From positions 47,921 through 95,032 of the forward strand of contig NZ_KB902463.1 in the NCBI RefSeq assembly GCF_000379525.1: a stretch of DNA of 47,112 nt, in the 5' to 3' direction. Shown one piece after another: positions 33,023 through 41,998 of this stretch. This stretch comes from Lamprocystis purpurea DSM 4197 (lineage in GTDB: Bacteria; Pseudomonadota; Gammaproteobacteria; Chromatiales; Chromatiaceae). Each line of letters starts with the position of its first letter. The stretch's first letter is position 1. Both the position numbers and the translations under genes were made by a program. The notes under the pieces are model-generated. The model ran no database searches. It saw only the letters and a list, made by a program, of their open reading frames with translations, and was not told the origin of the DNA.

Positions 33023-35146
33023 TCAGGGCAGCCGGATACGCTCCAAGGCCCCCCTGGACAGGTTGCCGCGTCGATCCTCCGCTTCGATGTAGTAACGCAC
33101 GTCGCCAACACCGATCGGCAGGTCGGCGGTCAGGTAGTCCGCGGTCACCGTGGCCCCGGTTTCGCACGGATAGGGGCCGTGGTTGTCCATCGTCAGGCGT
33201 TGTTCCCCGGCCGGGGTGCGCAGCACCAGTTCGACCCGTTTCAGCCCTGAGACATCGGCGACAAAGGTGTGCGCGACGCCCTGGCGCGACGCATCGAGCA
33301 GGCATCCCTGCCCCCAGCGCTTGCCGCCCGGATTCTCCGGCGTCACCCAGGGTGCGAAGATGGTGGGCCCAAGACGATCTTGCCCGGCCGCGATCAGCGC
33401 GTCGAGCGCCGGCTTGAGCAGCCGAAGCCCCAGGTTGGCCGCGTTGGTGACCTGCTGGTCCCAGAGGTACTGACCGGTCCAGTACCAATAACAACTGGTT
33501 TCGGCGGTCAACAGCAGACGGATAGCCTCGGCCAGTTCCGGATGATCGGGCGCGTTGTCTTCCAGCGTATGCACGGCATTCTGGAAGGCGGTGAGCACGG
33601 CCCAGGAGTTCAGATCAGGCGAATAGGGCTGGTCGTAGCGGCTGAACCACTTCATGAACTGCGGATCGCCGTTGTCGGCGCCGGCCCAGGAACCCGGTTC
33701 GATGTGAACCACCTGACTGGGGTCGGGCGGGAAACGCTGGAGATAATCCTCGGTAGTGGTCAGTTCGAAGCGGCTGTCCTGCTGCAGCCACTCGACCAGC
33801 CGACCGGTGTTGTGCCCATAGTAGCTGTCCGCACCGCCGCCGTGATTGTCGCCGTCCGAATGCAGCAGGAAGAACGGCGGATGCGCGGGATCGTAGCTGC
33901 CGGTTTCGACGATCCGCTCGTAAACCTGGCCCAGCACATCCGCATACTGCAGTGCACCGAAGCCGCCGCGCGCGTCCTCGTTGCCGATATAGCGCTCGGC
34001 CGGAACGGCAATGATGGTGTGAAGCTTGCCGTCCGGGTCTTCGTAGCCCACGTATTCGGGCCGCAACAGGCGCGGTGAGATTTTCGATCCGGCCCAGATA
34101 TTCTGCAATTGCACCCAGTCATCCACCGGCGGATTGGTCTGTTCGGCCGCGTTCGGCGGCAACATACCCTCGCCGAGGCCGGCATAGGGGTAATCGCGAC
34201 AGGCGCGAAAGCGGTGAATCGAGTCATAGATCACCGCCGTCACACCGGCCTCGATCAGCGCCGGAATCATGCGCACGTGAAACGCGGTTTCCGGCGGAAA
34301 CAGCACGCGCGAGGCCTCGACACCGAACGCCCGCTGGATCACATCGCGGTGCCAGGCGATCTGCCGAACGATGTCCTGCGCCGGAATCAGCGGCATCAGC
34401 GGATGGAAAAAACCGAAGGCTGAAAAAGCGACACGCGGGTTGCCGAGTTCGGTTCTGAGCTCGCCCATCCGGCGCAGGGCATGGTTCCAGCCGGAGAAAC
34501 GGCCGCCGCAAAATCCCTCGTCGCCGCAGCGATCAAGTTGCTCGATCAGTGAGCCGCTCCAACTCGTCGACAACCCCGCATGCGGCAGTTGGCCGTCACT
34601 GTATTGCTGCACGGCGGTGGGAATGAAATCGGTATAGTTGCCGCCGCGTGAGCCGAAAATTCCGTCTTTCTCGCCATCCCAGTAGTATCGGTCGGTGGTA
34701 TTGTAATAGGGCTGGTGCATGTGCTTGTGGATACCGAAGTAGAGCTTCACTTCGGCACCGCCGGATACCGCAACGCGGGCTTCGGCTTTCACTCGTTGGG
34801 GATGAATCAGATGCACATCCCGATCATTCTTGATCCAGTCTTCGCCCTGCGCATGAGCGATGTCGGCCTGGCGACAGCCTTCGATCTGGACGCTGATGCG
34901 GTGGCCCGCAATGCTCCCCACCGGCACGGCAGCGACATAGGTCCATTCGCCGGAAGCGGCCTGGCTGGACCGAATGGCGTCGCCATTGAGCAGTGTCTGC
35001 ATCCCCGGTGCACGCAGGATGACTTGCGGAAAGGGAATCTCGCCATCCGCGGTGAATCGGACGTCGAACGCCGGATGCATGCCGTCGGGCGCGCAGTGAA
35101 GCTCCTGCGGACAGTCAATGAGCAAAAATCGGGTAAATATCCCCAT
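33023..35146 (-). CDS. Glycoside hydrolase family 57 (alpha-glucan-acting)
   Basis: 707 residues. After an N-terminal beta region (about 1-135), a GH57 catalytic domain begins with YFGIHKHMHQPYY, the family's first conserved region. Further along are FPPETAFH, with a Glu in the region expected for the nucleophile, and HSDGDNHGGG with the Asp/His region, then tryptophan-rich helices. A C-terminal beta domain of about 110 residues follows. No signal peptide, so it probably acts on cytoplasmic alpha-glucan such as glycogen. The ATG at 35146 follows GAGG by eight bases. GH57 covers amylases, pullulanases and branching enzymes; which one cannot be set from these motifs alone. Confidence 0.85.
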   Translation of the reverse strand: MGIFTRFLLIDCPQELHCAPDGMHPAFDVRFTADGEIPFPQVILRAPGMQTLLNGDAIRSSQAASGEWTYVAAVPVGSIAGHRISVQIEGCRQADIAHAQGEDWIKNDRDVHLIHPQRVKAEARVAVSGGAEVKLYFGIHKHMHQPYYNTTDRYYWDGEKDGIFGSRGGNYTDFIPTAVQQYSDGQLPHAGLSTSWSGSLIEQLDRCGDEGFCGGRFSGWNHALRRMGELRTELGNPRVAFSAFGFFHPLMPLIPAQDIVRQIAWHRDVIQRAFGVEASRVLFPPETAFHVRMIPALIEAGVTAVIYDSIHRFRACRDYPYAGLGEGMLPPNAAEQTNPPVDDWVQLQNIWAGSKISPRLLRPEYVGYEDPDGKLHTIIAVPAERYIGNEDARGGFGALQYADVLGQVYERIVETGSYDPAHPPFFLLHSDGDNHGGGADSYYGHNTGRLVEWLQQDSRFELTTTEDYLQRFPPDPSQVVHIEPGSWAGADNGDPQFMKWFSRYDQPYSPDLNSWAVLTAFQNAVHTLEDNAPDHPELAEAIRLLLTAETSCYWYWTGQYLWDQQVTNAANLGLRLLKPALDALIAAGQDRLGPTIFAPWVTPENPGGKRWGQGCLLDASRQGVAHTFVADVSGLKRVELVLRTPAGEQRLTMDNHGPYPCETGATVTADYLTADLPIGVGDVRYYIEAEDRRGNLSRGALERIRLP

Positions 35147-35300
35147 CGATCACACCTCGCCATCGGGTTGGTCAGTCAAGGCAACGAACGTCGGCCGATC
35201 ACCCCGCCTGAAACGAGGGAGCATAGTACAAGATGCTCCGCTTGAGAACGAAGGACAGGAAATTTCCCGGGCCGGTCGAGACCGGCCGGCAGCAATCGTG

Positions 35301-35347
35301 ATCATCGTTCCGGCCGCCCGAAGACCGGAGGCCGAGGCTTTAGTCGG
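35301..35347. repeat. Dispersed repeat family D, copy 1
   Basis: ATCATCGTTCCGGCCGC, then CCGGAGGCCGAGGCTTTAG. Similar units are at 39539-39583 and 46968-47003, each containing a GAGGCTTTA or GAGGCTTAA box. It occupies part of the 288-base gap between the GH57 and choloylglycine-hydrolase genes. Confidence 0.6.
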
Positions 35348-35434
35348 TCGACATCGCGGCTGCGTGGCCTCCGGTGCACGACGCCAGGGCACTGGCAGGA
35401 ACGATGGTCAAGGCCGTCCGCTAACCCCGCGTGA

Positions 35435-36973
35435 TCAGTCCTCCTGATTCTTGAAATCCTCATAATCGCCGATTACAAAGACCAGTTTCTGGCGATCAGC
35501 CAAGAACATTTCAGTGCTCGAGACGCCGTAACCCGCATAGATCTTGGTACCAAACTGATTCTCTGCACTGACCGGCAGCCGCTCGAGATCGACCATAAAG
35601 GTCTCGCTGGCAAGTGCTCCGGTGTAGACGGGCGAGAGGGAACCATCGGTCACCGACGTCCAACCGTCGCTCAACCACTGGTAGACCTCCTGGTATGGGG
35701 TTACCGCATAGATGAACATGCTTCCAGTCCGCATGTCCGGCGGCAGCTTGAGCAGATCCTCGGCGGACATCGACACAGTGACACTCAGCACCTTCGGGCC
35801 TGACTCGGTCCCGTCCCACTCCAGACGAGCGGCAGTCAAGAGCGCGGTGACATCCTGGCTGAACTGGTATTTGTCATAGTAGGCATCACCAGGTTTCGGG
35901 TCTGCGAGTATCGCGTTCTTTGATAGACCAGCCGTATCAAAACGAATTTCGCTAAGATCGATCAGGCGGAAGCTCTGGTTGTTCTGACCTTTAAAGTAGA
36001 GCTTTTTCTGCTTGTGGTCGCGAATCAACGTCGGACCGGTGTAATCATCGCCGAAGTCGGGGGTTACGTCGGTTCCATGAACCACGTCGACGTTGTTGAT
36101 CAGATGAACTGCAACCTGGAGGTAATCCTTATTCCGCAGCGTCGCGAACTCCCGCAGCTTGGCAAGTTTCGTAAAACGCGATATCGGTCCGGAGTCAGCT
36201 TTGAGACCCGTCATCTCGTTTTTCGGATTGGCGTTCTTGATCTCCGGTTTCGCCAGTTCCTTGAGCATATCAGGCCATGGCGGCTCATTGGTCAGCACGC
36301 CGATCTTGTCGATTTGGTCACCCCAATAAATATTCTGCTTTCCCTCAACCCACTCGATCAGCAGCGATTTACCGGCGCTATCATGAACGATGACGTGCAC
36401 CGGCACCGCTTTTGTAATAGGCCACACGCCCCCTATCTTCACGAAGTCGGGGCTTGCCGAATTCGTGAGTGCGTTATTCACTTCGGCAACGGTCTTGAAA
36501 TTCCCCAGAATGTAATTGACCGTATCGAGCCACAGAAGCTGTTCGGGGCCGCTGGTCCAGCGGGGATAGCTCGAGCCATCCAACCATAGAAAAGCCGCGG
36601 ACAGACCATATTCGTTCAGCCCGTCCAGCATATAGGGTCCCCCAATCCCCGGAACCTTCTTGATCCACTCAAGAGCGGTCATGCCGACGAAGCCATACCA
36701 ATTACTCCAGGTCTTGCCGGTCCACAGCCCAAATCTGGACTTCCACTCCACCCCTCGCTCAAACGCCTTCAAGGCAACCTCCCAGCCTTGGTCGACATTG
36801 GGAAAATCCAGTGTCCGCGCCGACACGACCGGCGACTGGACGCCATTGACTGGGAGGATAATTTCCGAGCAGGCTTGGCTATCGGTCACCCAGAGCCCTG
36901 AAGCGGACAACACCGTGGCCATCACGGCTTTTCTCAAGAATGCGTGAGCGCTTGTGCGGTTACTGCTGATCAT
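35435..36973 (-). CDS. Secreted choloylglycine-hydrolase-family (linear amide) enzyme
   Basis: 512 residues from the ATG at 36973, chosen because GGAG lies six bases upstream; an upstream ATG at 37018 has none. Residues 1-34 form a signal peptide with cleavage after SQA, leaving Cys35 (CSEI) as the N-terminal nucleophile of an Ntn hydrolase. ARTLDF, the DGLNEYGL region and the TNEPPW motif are the family's conserved Arg, Asn and TN regions. Thus a periplasmic linear amide C-N hydrolase of the choloylglycine/penicillin-V acylase type. The substrate in this organism is unknown; N-acyl amides such as acyl-homoserine lactones or N-acyl amino acids are possibilities. Confidence 0.88.
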   Translation of the reverse strand: MISSNRTSAHAFLRKAVMATVLSASGLWVTDSQACSEIILPVNGVQSPVVSARTLDFPNVDQGWEVALKAFERGVEWKSRFGLWTGKTWSNWYGFVGMTALEWIKKVPGIGGPYMLDGLNEYGLSAAFLWLDGSSYPRWTSGPEQLLWLDTVNYILGNFKTVAEVNNALTNSASPDFVKIGGVWPITKAVPVHVIVHDSAGKSLLIEWVEGKQNIYWGDQIDKIGVLTNEPPWPDMLKELAKPEIKNANPKNEMTGLKADSGPISRFTKLAKLREFATLRNKDYLQVAVHLINNVDVVHGTDVTPDFGDDYTGPTLIRDHKQKKLYFKGQNNQSFRLIDLSEIRFDTAGLSKNAILADPKPGDAYYDKYQFSQDVTALLTAARLEWDGTESGPKVLSVTVSMSAEDLLKLPPDMRTGSMFIYAVTPYQEVYQWLSDGWTSVTDGSLSPVYTGALASETFMVDLERLPVSAENQFGTKIYAGYGVSSTEMFLADRQKLVFVIGDYEDFKNQED

Positions 36974-37018
36974 GTCGTTCTCCGATGCAGATGTGAAGCG
37001 CCTGACCTCGACCGTCAT

Positions 37019-37441
37019 CGCATAACGATCTATTCAAGTCGCCGCCGATGACCTTGTCTCAGAAAGGCGTTATTGCCGTTGTACCTGATATTCAGACCCG
37101 GCCCTGGCCCTAGGGGGAGGGTCTGAAACCCGCGCCTACATCCGGATATCGCGTGCGACGCCTCGATCCGGCTGGCTCACAACGCACTCCACAAGCGCAG
37201 TACCGAACCGAGTCGTTCCGTGTTGTGACGCCTTCGCCTCGATCACTGACGGCAGAAGCCACACACTGAGAGTCAACCGAGGCAAGTCTAGACCTCGGCC
37301 GAACGCCGCGACGAGAACCAGGTTACACTTTGAATTGACGCACCGAACGCGTACCCGCTGTGACTTGCTGGAGCGAGAATCGACGCTGAGTCGCCGCTTC
37401 GTCGTTATCCTGGCGAGCCGTAGAGAGGCGATAGGCATGCG
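37019..37441. other. Gap with a repeat, upstream of moaE
   Basis: 423 bases. A palindromic repeat (37113-37134) related to 32920-32942 lies in the first third. The remainder must contain moaE's promoter; a TTGACG at 37335 has no good -10 at the right distance. No gene supported. Confidence 0.4.
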
Positions 37442-37903
37442 ATGGCCATGATCAGTATCCAAGTCCAACAACAGCCCTTTCAGATCGCCGCCGAACAGGA
37501 AGCCCTGTGGCGCGGCAAGCCGCAGGTGGGGGCCTTGGTCACCTTTGTCGGTCTGATGCGGGACATCAACGTAGATCGCGAGGTCAGCGCCATGACCCTC
37601 GAACACTATCCCGGCATGACCGAGAAAGCCCTGGAGGCCATCGCCGCGGAGGCCGCCGCACGCTGGGACTTGCTGGGTCTGCGGATCGTCCATCGCGTCG
37701 GCCTGCTGACGCCACAGGAGCCGATCGTGTTCGTCGGGGTGGTGAGCCGACACCGCACCGAGGCCTTTCGCGCCTGCGAGTTCCTGATCGATTATCTGAA
37801 AACCAGGGCACCGTTCTGGAAGAAGGAGACGACCCCCGACGGCGAGCGCTGGGTGGAGGCGCGGGCGACCGACGAGGCCGCGGCGGGGCGCTGGTCACCT
37901 TAA
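37442..37903 (+). CDS. moaE: Molybdopterin synthase catalytic (large) subunit
   Basis: 153 residues, full family length. It joins with MoaD to add two sulfurs to precursor Z in molybdenum cofactor synthesis in the cytoplasm. Family regions seen are GALVTFVGLMRD, LEHYPGMTEK, IVHRVG, VFVGVVSRHR and FWKKE with the catalytic Lys. The gene stands alone; moaD and other cofactor genes are not nearby. An ATG two codons in is equally possible as start. The TAA stop lies within the first bases of a dispersed repeat that fills the gap to the convergent gene. Confidence 0.95.
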   Translation: MAMISIQVQQQPFQIAAEQEALWRGKPQVGALVTFVGLMRDINVDREVSAMTLEHYPGMTEKALEAIAAEAAARWDLLGLRIVHRVGLLTPQEPIVFVGVVSRHRTEAFRACEFLIDYLKTRAPFWKKETTPDGERWVEARATDEAAAGRWSP

Positions 37904-37988
37904 ACCGGGCCAGCTCCAGCAATCGTCGCGTCTGCCGGGGCCAGTCTCATCCAAAAACATCGCACACCGCGCTGGGCGCGGTTTAGCC
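37901..37988. repeat. Dispersed repeat family B, copy 1 (MITE-like)
   Basis: An 88-base unit whose ends are inverted (TAAACCGGGCCAGC and GCTGGGCGCGGTTTA). A second copy in reverse orientation is at 46641-46728, sharing GGCCCCGGCAGACGCGACGA and TTGGATG. It fills the gap between the stop codons of two convergent genes almost exactly, and its first bases supply the moaE stop. Confidence 0.88.
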
Positions 37989-38387
37989 TCATTCGGCGCC
38001 GACCGGCAGCCGGTGGGCTGAGGCCGGCTCCAGAATCATCCGCTCCACGTCCGCGAGCCGAATCTCCCGGCCGTCCAGGGTGCGGAACCCGCGACCCTCG
38101 ATGGTGCGGCGGCGCGCCTCATAGCGGGTGACGGCCCCGGTGTTGGCGTTCACGACCTCGACCGCCAGCACGGCATTCCCGGTCTCCCACTGCCAAAACA
38201 GGTACCAACCCGAACCCGCCAGCATGAGGCCGAGCAGCGCATAAGCGACCGTGCGGACCAAACCGGCAGACAGCAGCAACGGCGGAGCGGTCGGTGCCCC
38301 GGCTCGGCCCGCTGCGCGCCATCTGGTGCGAACGACCAGATAGGCGCCAAGCATCACGACAATCGTCAGCAGGAATTTCCAGATCAT
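37989..38387 (-). CDS. Small inner-membrane protein
   Basis: 132 residues from the ATG at 38387 (GGAG four bases upstream); the open frame extends further to 38537 but lacks a ribosome site and the extension is Arg/Gly-rich. Two hydrophobic helices (about 3-19 and 45-65) are followed by a soluble C-terminal domain with NANTGAVTRYEARRRTIEGRGF and a conserved-looking DGREIRLADVERM. I do not recognise a named family. Convergent with moaE. Confidence 0.7.
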   Translation of the reverse strand: MIWKFLLTIVVMLGAYLVVRTRWRAAGRAGAPTAPPLLLSAGLVRTVAYALLGLMLAGSGWYLFWQWETGNAVLAVEVVNANTGAVTRYEARRRTIEGRGFRTLDGREIRLADVERMILEPASAHRLPVGAE

Positions 38388-38528
38388 AGGACTCCGAATG
38401 CAGTCGGCGCGGGTGCCGCCGTCGAATGCGACTCCGGCAGGATACCGGTTGCGAGCCGTTCCCCCGGTCGATACCATCCGGACGAACCCGCGGTTCAGTC
38501 CGTAAGATACGCCAAACCGATCCGCACC

Positions 38529-39197
38529 ATGCACCACCCGTCCGCTCTACCGGCCCTGATCCTGGCCCTGTTGACAACCTTGCTGCTGGGGGGCTGCGAC
38601 GAGTCCGCGCACCCGACGGTGGACCTGAGCCGGGCGGTCCGGGTGGGCGATCTGGATCAGATCAAACGGCACATCTACTGGAAGACGGATCTGAATCAGG
38701 CGGACCCCGACGGCAACCACCCACTGCACGTGGCGGCCAGGGCCGGTCAGGTCGGCATCGCCCGCGAACTCGTCCAACATGGCGCATCGCTGGTCGCCGT
38801 GGATGGTGCCGGACGCACCCCTTTGGAACTGGCGCTGATCAACGGCAGAACCCAGGTTGCCGCCATGCTGGTGAAGGAGGGTGCGGCAGTGGATGCACAG
38901 GCCATCCTGCTCGCCCTGGTGCGGGCCGGGGTCGCGGATCGCGATAGTTTCGCCTTCCTGCTCCGGCGCGGCGCCGATCTCAACCGACCGGACGCGCACG
39001 GCGCCGCGCCGCTGCACCTGGCGGTCGGACTGGGCCACCTGGAAACGGTCAAGCGGCTGATCGCGCGCGGGGCCGACATCAACCAACCCGACGGGTCCGG
39101 CCGAACCCCGCTGGCACTGGCGCTGGGCTTGGATCCTAAGGGTAAGAACACCGCTGCTATCCGGCAGGCATTGCAACAATCCGGCGCCCGTCCATAA
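38529..39197 (+). CDS. Ankyrin-repeat lipoprotein
   Basis: 222 residues. A lipoprotein signal peptide with lipobox LGGC (Cys22) precedes ankyrin repeats (residues about 32-215). Typical turns seen are DGNHPLHVAARAG, AGRTPLELALING, HGAAPLHLAVGLG and SGRTPLALALGL. It should be an envelope-anchored, periplasm-facing protein-protein interaction module. It lies 33 bases upstream of the small conserved-type gene at 39231, probably in one transcript. It diverges from the small membrane protein. Confidence 0.9.
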   Translation: MHHPSALPALILALLTTLLLGGCDESAHPTVDLSRAVRVGDLDQIKRHIYWKTDLNQADPDGNHPLHVAARAGQVGIARELVQHGASLVAVDGAGRTPLELALINGRTQVAAMLVKEGAAVDAQAILLALVRAGVADRDSFAFLLRRGADLNRPDAHGAAPLHLAVGLGHLETVKRLIARGADINQPDGSGRTPLALALGLDPKGKNTAAIRQALQQSGARP

Positions 39198-39230
39198 AGG
39201 GGCCGCGCCATCGACTCGCGGAGAGAAAAC

Positions 39231-39527
39231 ATGACCGAGAAGGTCGAGGACCTGACCGTCTCCTACACGGAAGACGGCATCGAGACCTGCAAGGAATTGG
39301 ACAAGGTGATCTTGTCCAAGGGCGCCTGGACCACCATCCTTTTCCGTTATCAGGACTGGGACCGCACCAAGGAGATCTATGGACCGGACAAATACACCAT
39401 CCGCCGCTATCAGAAGCGTGCCGGTGAATACCGTCAGCAGTCCAAGTTCAACATCTCGAGTCGCGCCCAGGCCGAGGGCCTGATCAAGGCCTTGCAGGGG
39501 TGGATCGGGGAGGAGCCCGAGGCTTGA
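39231..39527 (+). CDS. Small uncharacterised protein
   Basis: 98 residues, with a strong ribosome site (GGAGAG). It is rich in charged and aromatic residues (FRYQDWDRTKEIYGPDKY, RRYQKRAGEYRQQSK) and ends in a short acidic tail. No signal peptide or membrane segment. I do not recognise the family with certainty. It follows the ankyrin lipoprotein by 33 bases. Confidence 0.8.
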   Translation: MTEKVEDLTVSYTEDGIETCKELDKVILSKGAWTTILFRYQDWDRTKEIYGPDKYTIRRYQKRAGEYRQQSKFNISSRAQAEGLIKALQGWIGEEPEA

Positions 39528-39538
39528 GATTGGCGGCC

Positions 39539-39688
39539 TTCATCGTCGTTCCGGCCGCAGGACCGAAAATCGAGGCTTTACCGGCCGGGATATTGTGGGA
39601 GCGGCCTCCGGCCGCGACCGGGCCTCGCAAACTGCCGCAGGGTCGCGAGTGACCGCGGCTTCGCATCGCGGCCGGAGGCCGCTCCCAC
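39539..39688. repeat. Family D box plus inverted REP pair (BIME)
   Basis: A family D unit at 39539-39583 (GAGGCTTTA box) is followed at 39595-39688 by GTGGGAGCGGCCTCCGGCCG and its inverted partner, a long stem around about 40 bases. The same combination recurs at 46806-46898 and 46968-47112. This fills most of the gap before cusB. Confidence 0.85.
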
Positions 39689-39790
39689 GTTCAGCTGACG
39701 GAGTGGCTGAGTTTTATTCTACGGCCATTACCCGGACGCGGCGCCGCCCGCTAAAGCGTCGGCCTCCAGTCCAGTCGCCCCGGTCACCGG

Positions 39791-41500
39791 ATGATGAACA
39801 TCAAAATCCCCATCCTGCTCGCCCTCGGCCTGCTGCTCGCCGGCGGCGGCTATCTGCTCGGCCGCGGCCAGGCCGGCCCGGCCGACCAACCGCGAGGCGC
39901 CGACCAACCCCTGGCATCAATCCAGGCGGCACCGATCTATCAGTGCCCCATGCACCCCTGGATCACGTCAGACAAACCCGGTGACCGCTGCACGATTTGC
40001 GGCATGGACCTCGTCGCCGTCGGCGGTAACGGCGCGGCAGCGGCGGCCGATCCCGACCGCGTCACGCTCAACGCCGCCCAGATCGCCGTCACCGGCGTCG
40101 CGACCAGCGAGGTCACCCGGGGTGCGCTGACCCGCACCCTGCGTGTCAGCGGGGTCATCAACGATGATGACACCCGGCATCGCATCCTGGCCGCGCGGGT
40201 GCCGGGGCGCATCGAGACACTCCAGGTCAACTATGTGGGCGCCGAGGTGGCGGCCGGGGCGCCGCTCGCCACCGTCTTCAGCCCCGAAATGCTCACCGCC
40301 CAACGCCAGTATGTCGAACGGCTCAAGGCCGGCGATGTCGCCTCCCCCCGCGCCGAGCGCGCGGCGGCCCGCGAACGCCTGCTCGAATTGGGTCTCACCG
40401 AGGAGGAGATCCGCATCCTGGACCGCACGCTCAAGCCCACCGCCATGGTCAATATCCGCGCGCCGCTGTCCGGCACCGTGGTCTCGCGCGCGGTCTACGA
40501 GGGTCAATATGTCAAGACCAACGACCCGCTGTTCGAAATCGGCGACTTCTCGCGCATGTGGTTCGTGTTCGACGCCTACGAGCCCGACCTCGCCTGGCTG
40601 CGCCTGGGCCAGACCGTGGAGGTGTCGGTGCCCTCGCTCCCCGGCCAGGTGCTGACCGCTCCCATCAGCTTCATCGACCCCAACCTGGATGAACAGACCC
40701 GCACGGCGCGCGTGCGGGTCACCCTGGAGAACCCCGAACGCCGGCTGCGCTACCGCCAGACCGCCCAGGCGCTGGTGTCGGTCACCACGCCGGACCACCT
40801 GCTGGTGCCGCGCGCGGCCGTCCTGCAGCACAGCGGCCGGCCCATCGTCTATCTCGACCTGGGTGAGCAGGGCGGCTATCTGGCCCGCGAAATCCGGCTG
40901 GGGCGCGTGGGCGACACCCAGGCCGAAGTGCTCAGCGGCCTCAACGCGGGCGACCGGGTCGTGACCACCGCCGCCCTGATCCTCGATGCGCAGGCCCAAC
41001 TCGCCCACGCGGGTGCGGCGGCGGACCCTCACCAGGGCCATCGCCCGCCGGTGACGATTCCCGCCGCCCCTCCGCCGCCGGCCGAGGCGGCTTACGGATT
41101 GCTGCGTACCCTGGCCTTCGCCACCGCCGATGGCGCGAACGCACTCGCGGCCGATGATCTGGCCGCCTACCAACAGCAGTTGCCCGCCTTGCGCGCGGCG
41201 CTCGCCGCCTATCTCGCCGGCGATGCCGCGACGGCGCGGGGTGAACTGGCCGCCTTCACCGGCACGCTCGCCGAGGCGTCCGACCTCGACGCGGCCCGCC
41301 GCGCCTTTGAGCCATTCAGCACCGCCGTGGCGGATCTGGCCCGCACCCGGCACCTCCACCACCGGGAGGAACTCTGGATCTATCAGTGTCCCATGACCCC
41401 GGTGCTCGGTACCGCCCGCTGGCTCTCCCGGTCGCGGCAACTGCGTAACCCCTTCTTCGGGTCCGCCATGCTCGAATGCGGCGAAGCAGTGAACGAGTAG
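39791..41500 (+). CDS. cusB: CusB-type RND efflux adaptor with metal-binding ends
   Basis: 569 residues. An N-terminal hydrophobic anchor (about 1-22) is followed by a heavy-metal-binding domain (YQCPMHP, then DRCTICGMDLV). Then come the membrane-fusion-protein hairpin and barrel domains (AARVPGRIETL to about 410). The C-terminus (about 425-569) resembles DUF3347, with a second YQCPM motif and RNPFFGSAML. It links the inner-membrane RND pump to an outer-membrane channel for Cu(I)/Ag(I) or related metals. cusA follows after a 500-base gap filled with repeats; no outer-membrane channel gene is in the window. Two adjacent ATGs (39791, 39794) are possible starts and the ribosome site is weak. Confidence 0.88.
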   Translation: MMNIKIPILLALGLLLAGGGYLLGRGQAGPADQPRGADQPLASIQAAPIYQCPMHPWITSDKPGDRCTICGMDLVAVGGNGAAAAADPDRVTLNAAQIAVTGVATSEVTRGALTRTLRVSGVINDDDTRHRILAARVPGRIETLQVNYVGAEVAAGAPLATVFSPEMLTAQRQYVERLKAGDVASPRAERAAARERLLELGLTEEEIRILDRTLKPTAMVNIRAPLSGTVVSRAVYEGQYVKTNDPLFEIGDFSRMWFVFDAYEPDLAWLRLGQTVEVSVPSLPGQVLTAPISFIDPNLDEQTRTARVRVTLENPERRLRYRQTAQALVSVTTPDHLLVPRAAVLQHSGRPIVYLDLGEQGGYLAREIRLGRVGDTQAEVLSGLNAGDRVVTTAALILDAQAQLAHAGAAADPHQGHRPPVTIPAAPPPPAEAAYGLLRTLAFATADGANALAADDLAAYQQQLPALRAALAAYLAGDAATARGELAAFTGTLAEASDLDAARRAFEPFSTAVADLARTRHLHHREELWIYQCPMTPVLGTARWLSRSRQLRNPFFGSAMLECGEAVNE

Positions 41501-41538
41501 AGCGTTCCATCGTGTCTTGCTGGTCCAGGTGCGCGCGA

Positions 41539-41666
41539 GGGCCTCGATCAAGATTCCGGCCATTTGCGCTCGCCGAGTGCGTAGTCAGGCCATCCTGGCC
41601 TGACACCGTCAGGGCTGGAAGCCCTGACTACGCACGCCGCTGGCCGGGATTACGATCAAGGCCGCT
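41539..41666 (-). repeat. Dispersed palindromic repeat family A, copy 2
   Basis: Reverse-orientation partner of 12089-12214. Core hairpins GTCAGGCCATCCTGGCCTGA and TCAGGGCTGGAAGCCCTGA are seen, and flanking similarity extends on both sides (for example CTTGATCGTAAtCCCGGC against the other copy). Confidence 0.9.
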
Positions 41667-41744
41667 GCGAGGGACCATCCATGGCACTGGATTCCGGCAT
41701 CCTGCCGGAATGACACTTCAACTTCAGTTGGTAGGGAGTACGCC

Positions 41745-41993
41745 TAGCAGCCTGTCGGACTTTAGGCGACTTCCGAATAAGACGCTATCAAGAATCAAGC
41801 TCCGTAGGAGCCCGCTTGCGGGCGACGTGACCTGCCGGAATCGCGTCATTGTGCCCCCACCCGTCGCCCGCAAGCGGGCTCCTACGGGTTGGATTTCTCG
41901 CGGAAATCACCTTACGTTAGATTGTGGAGCAACAAAAAGCCTTTATGTTGACTCATGCCCTTATCCTAGGGGCTAAGTCCGACAGGCTGCTAG
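41745..41993. mobile_element. MITE-like element with 19-bp inverted ends
   Basis: About 249 bases bounded by CTAGCAGCCTGTCGGACTT and its reverse complement (AAGTCCGACAGGCTGCTAG). No transposase is encoded. It ends five bases before the cusA start codon, so it lies where cusA's translation signals would be. An open frame from within the element into cusA would add 25 residues. Confidence 0.75.
41803..41887. repeat. Inverted REP pair inside the MITE
   Basis: GTAGGAGCCCGCTTGCGGGC and its inverted partner form a stem of about 25 perfect base pairs with a loop of about 34 bases. Its sequence is of the GTAGGAGC...GGGCGA kind seen in REP elements of gammaproteobacteria. Confidence 0.8.
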
Positions 41994-41998
41994 ACCCT

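Larger units (their letters stand above)
41501..41998. other. Repeat-filled gap between cusB and cusA
   Basis: 498 bases. It contains family A copy 2 (41539-41666) and a MITE-like element (41745-41993) with a nested REP pair. No gene is supported. In comparable metal-pump operons the two genes are usually close, so these elements probably arrived later. Confidence 0.75.

Noticed and set aside
37113-37134. Intrinsic terminator of the choloylglycine-hydrolase gene
   Set aside because: It lies upstream of that gene's start, not after its stop, and is a copy of a dispersed palindrome.
37335-37365. Possible promoter for moaE (TTGACG)
   Set aside because: No acceptable -10 element at 16-18 bases.
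39968-41563. 531-codon minus-strand open frame
   Set aside because: Antisense of cusB, which has clear adaptor and metal-binding motifs.
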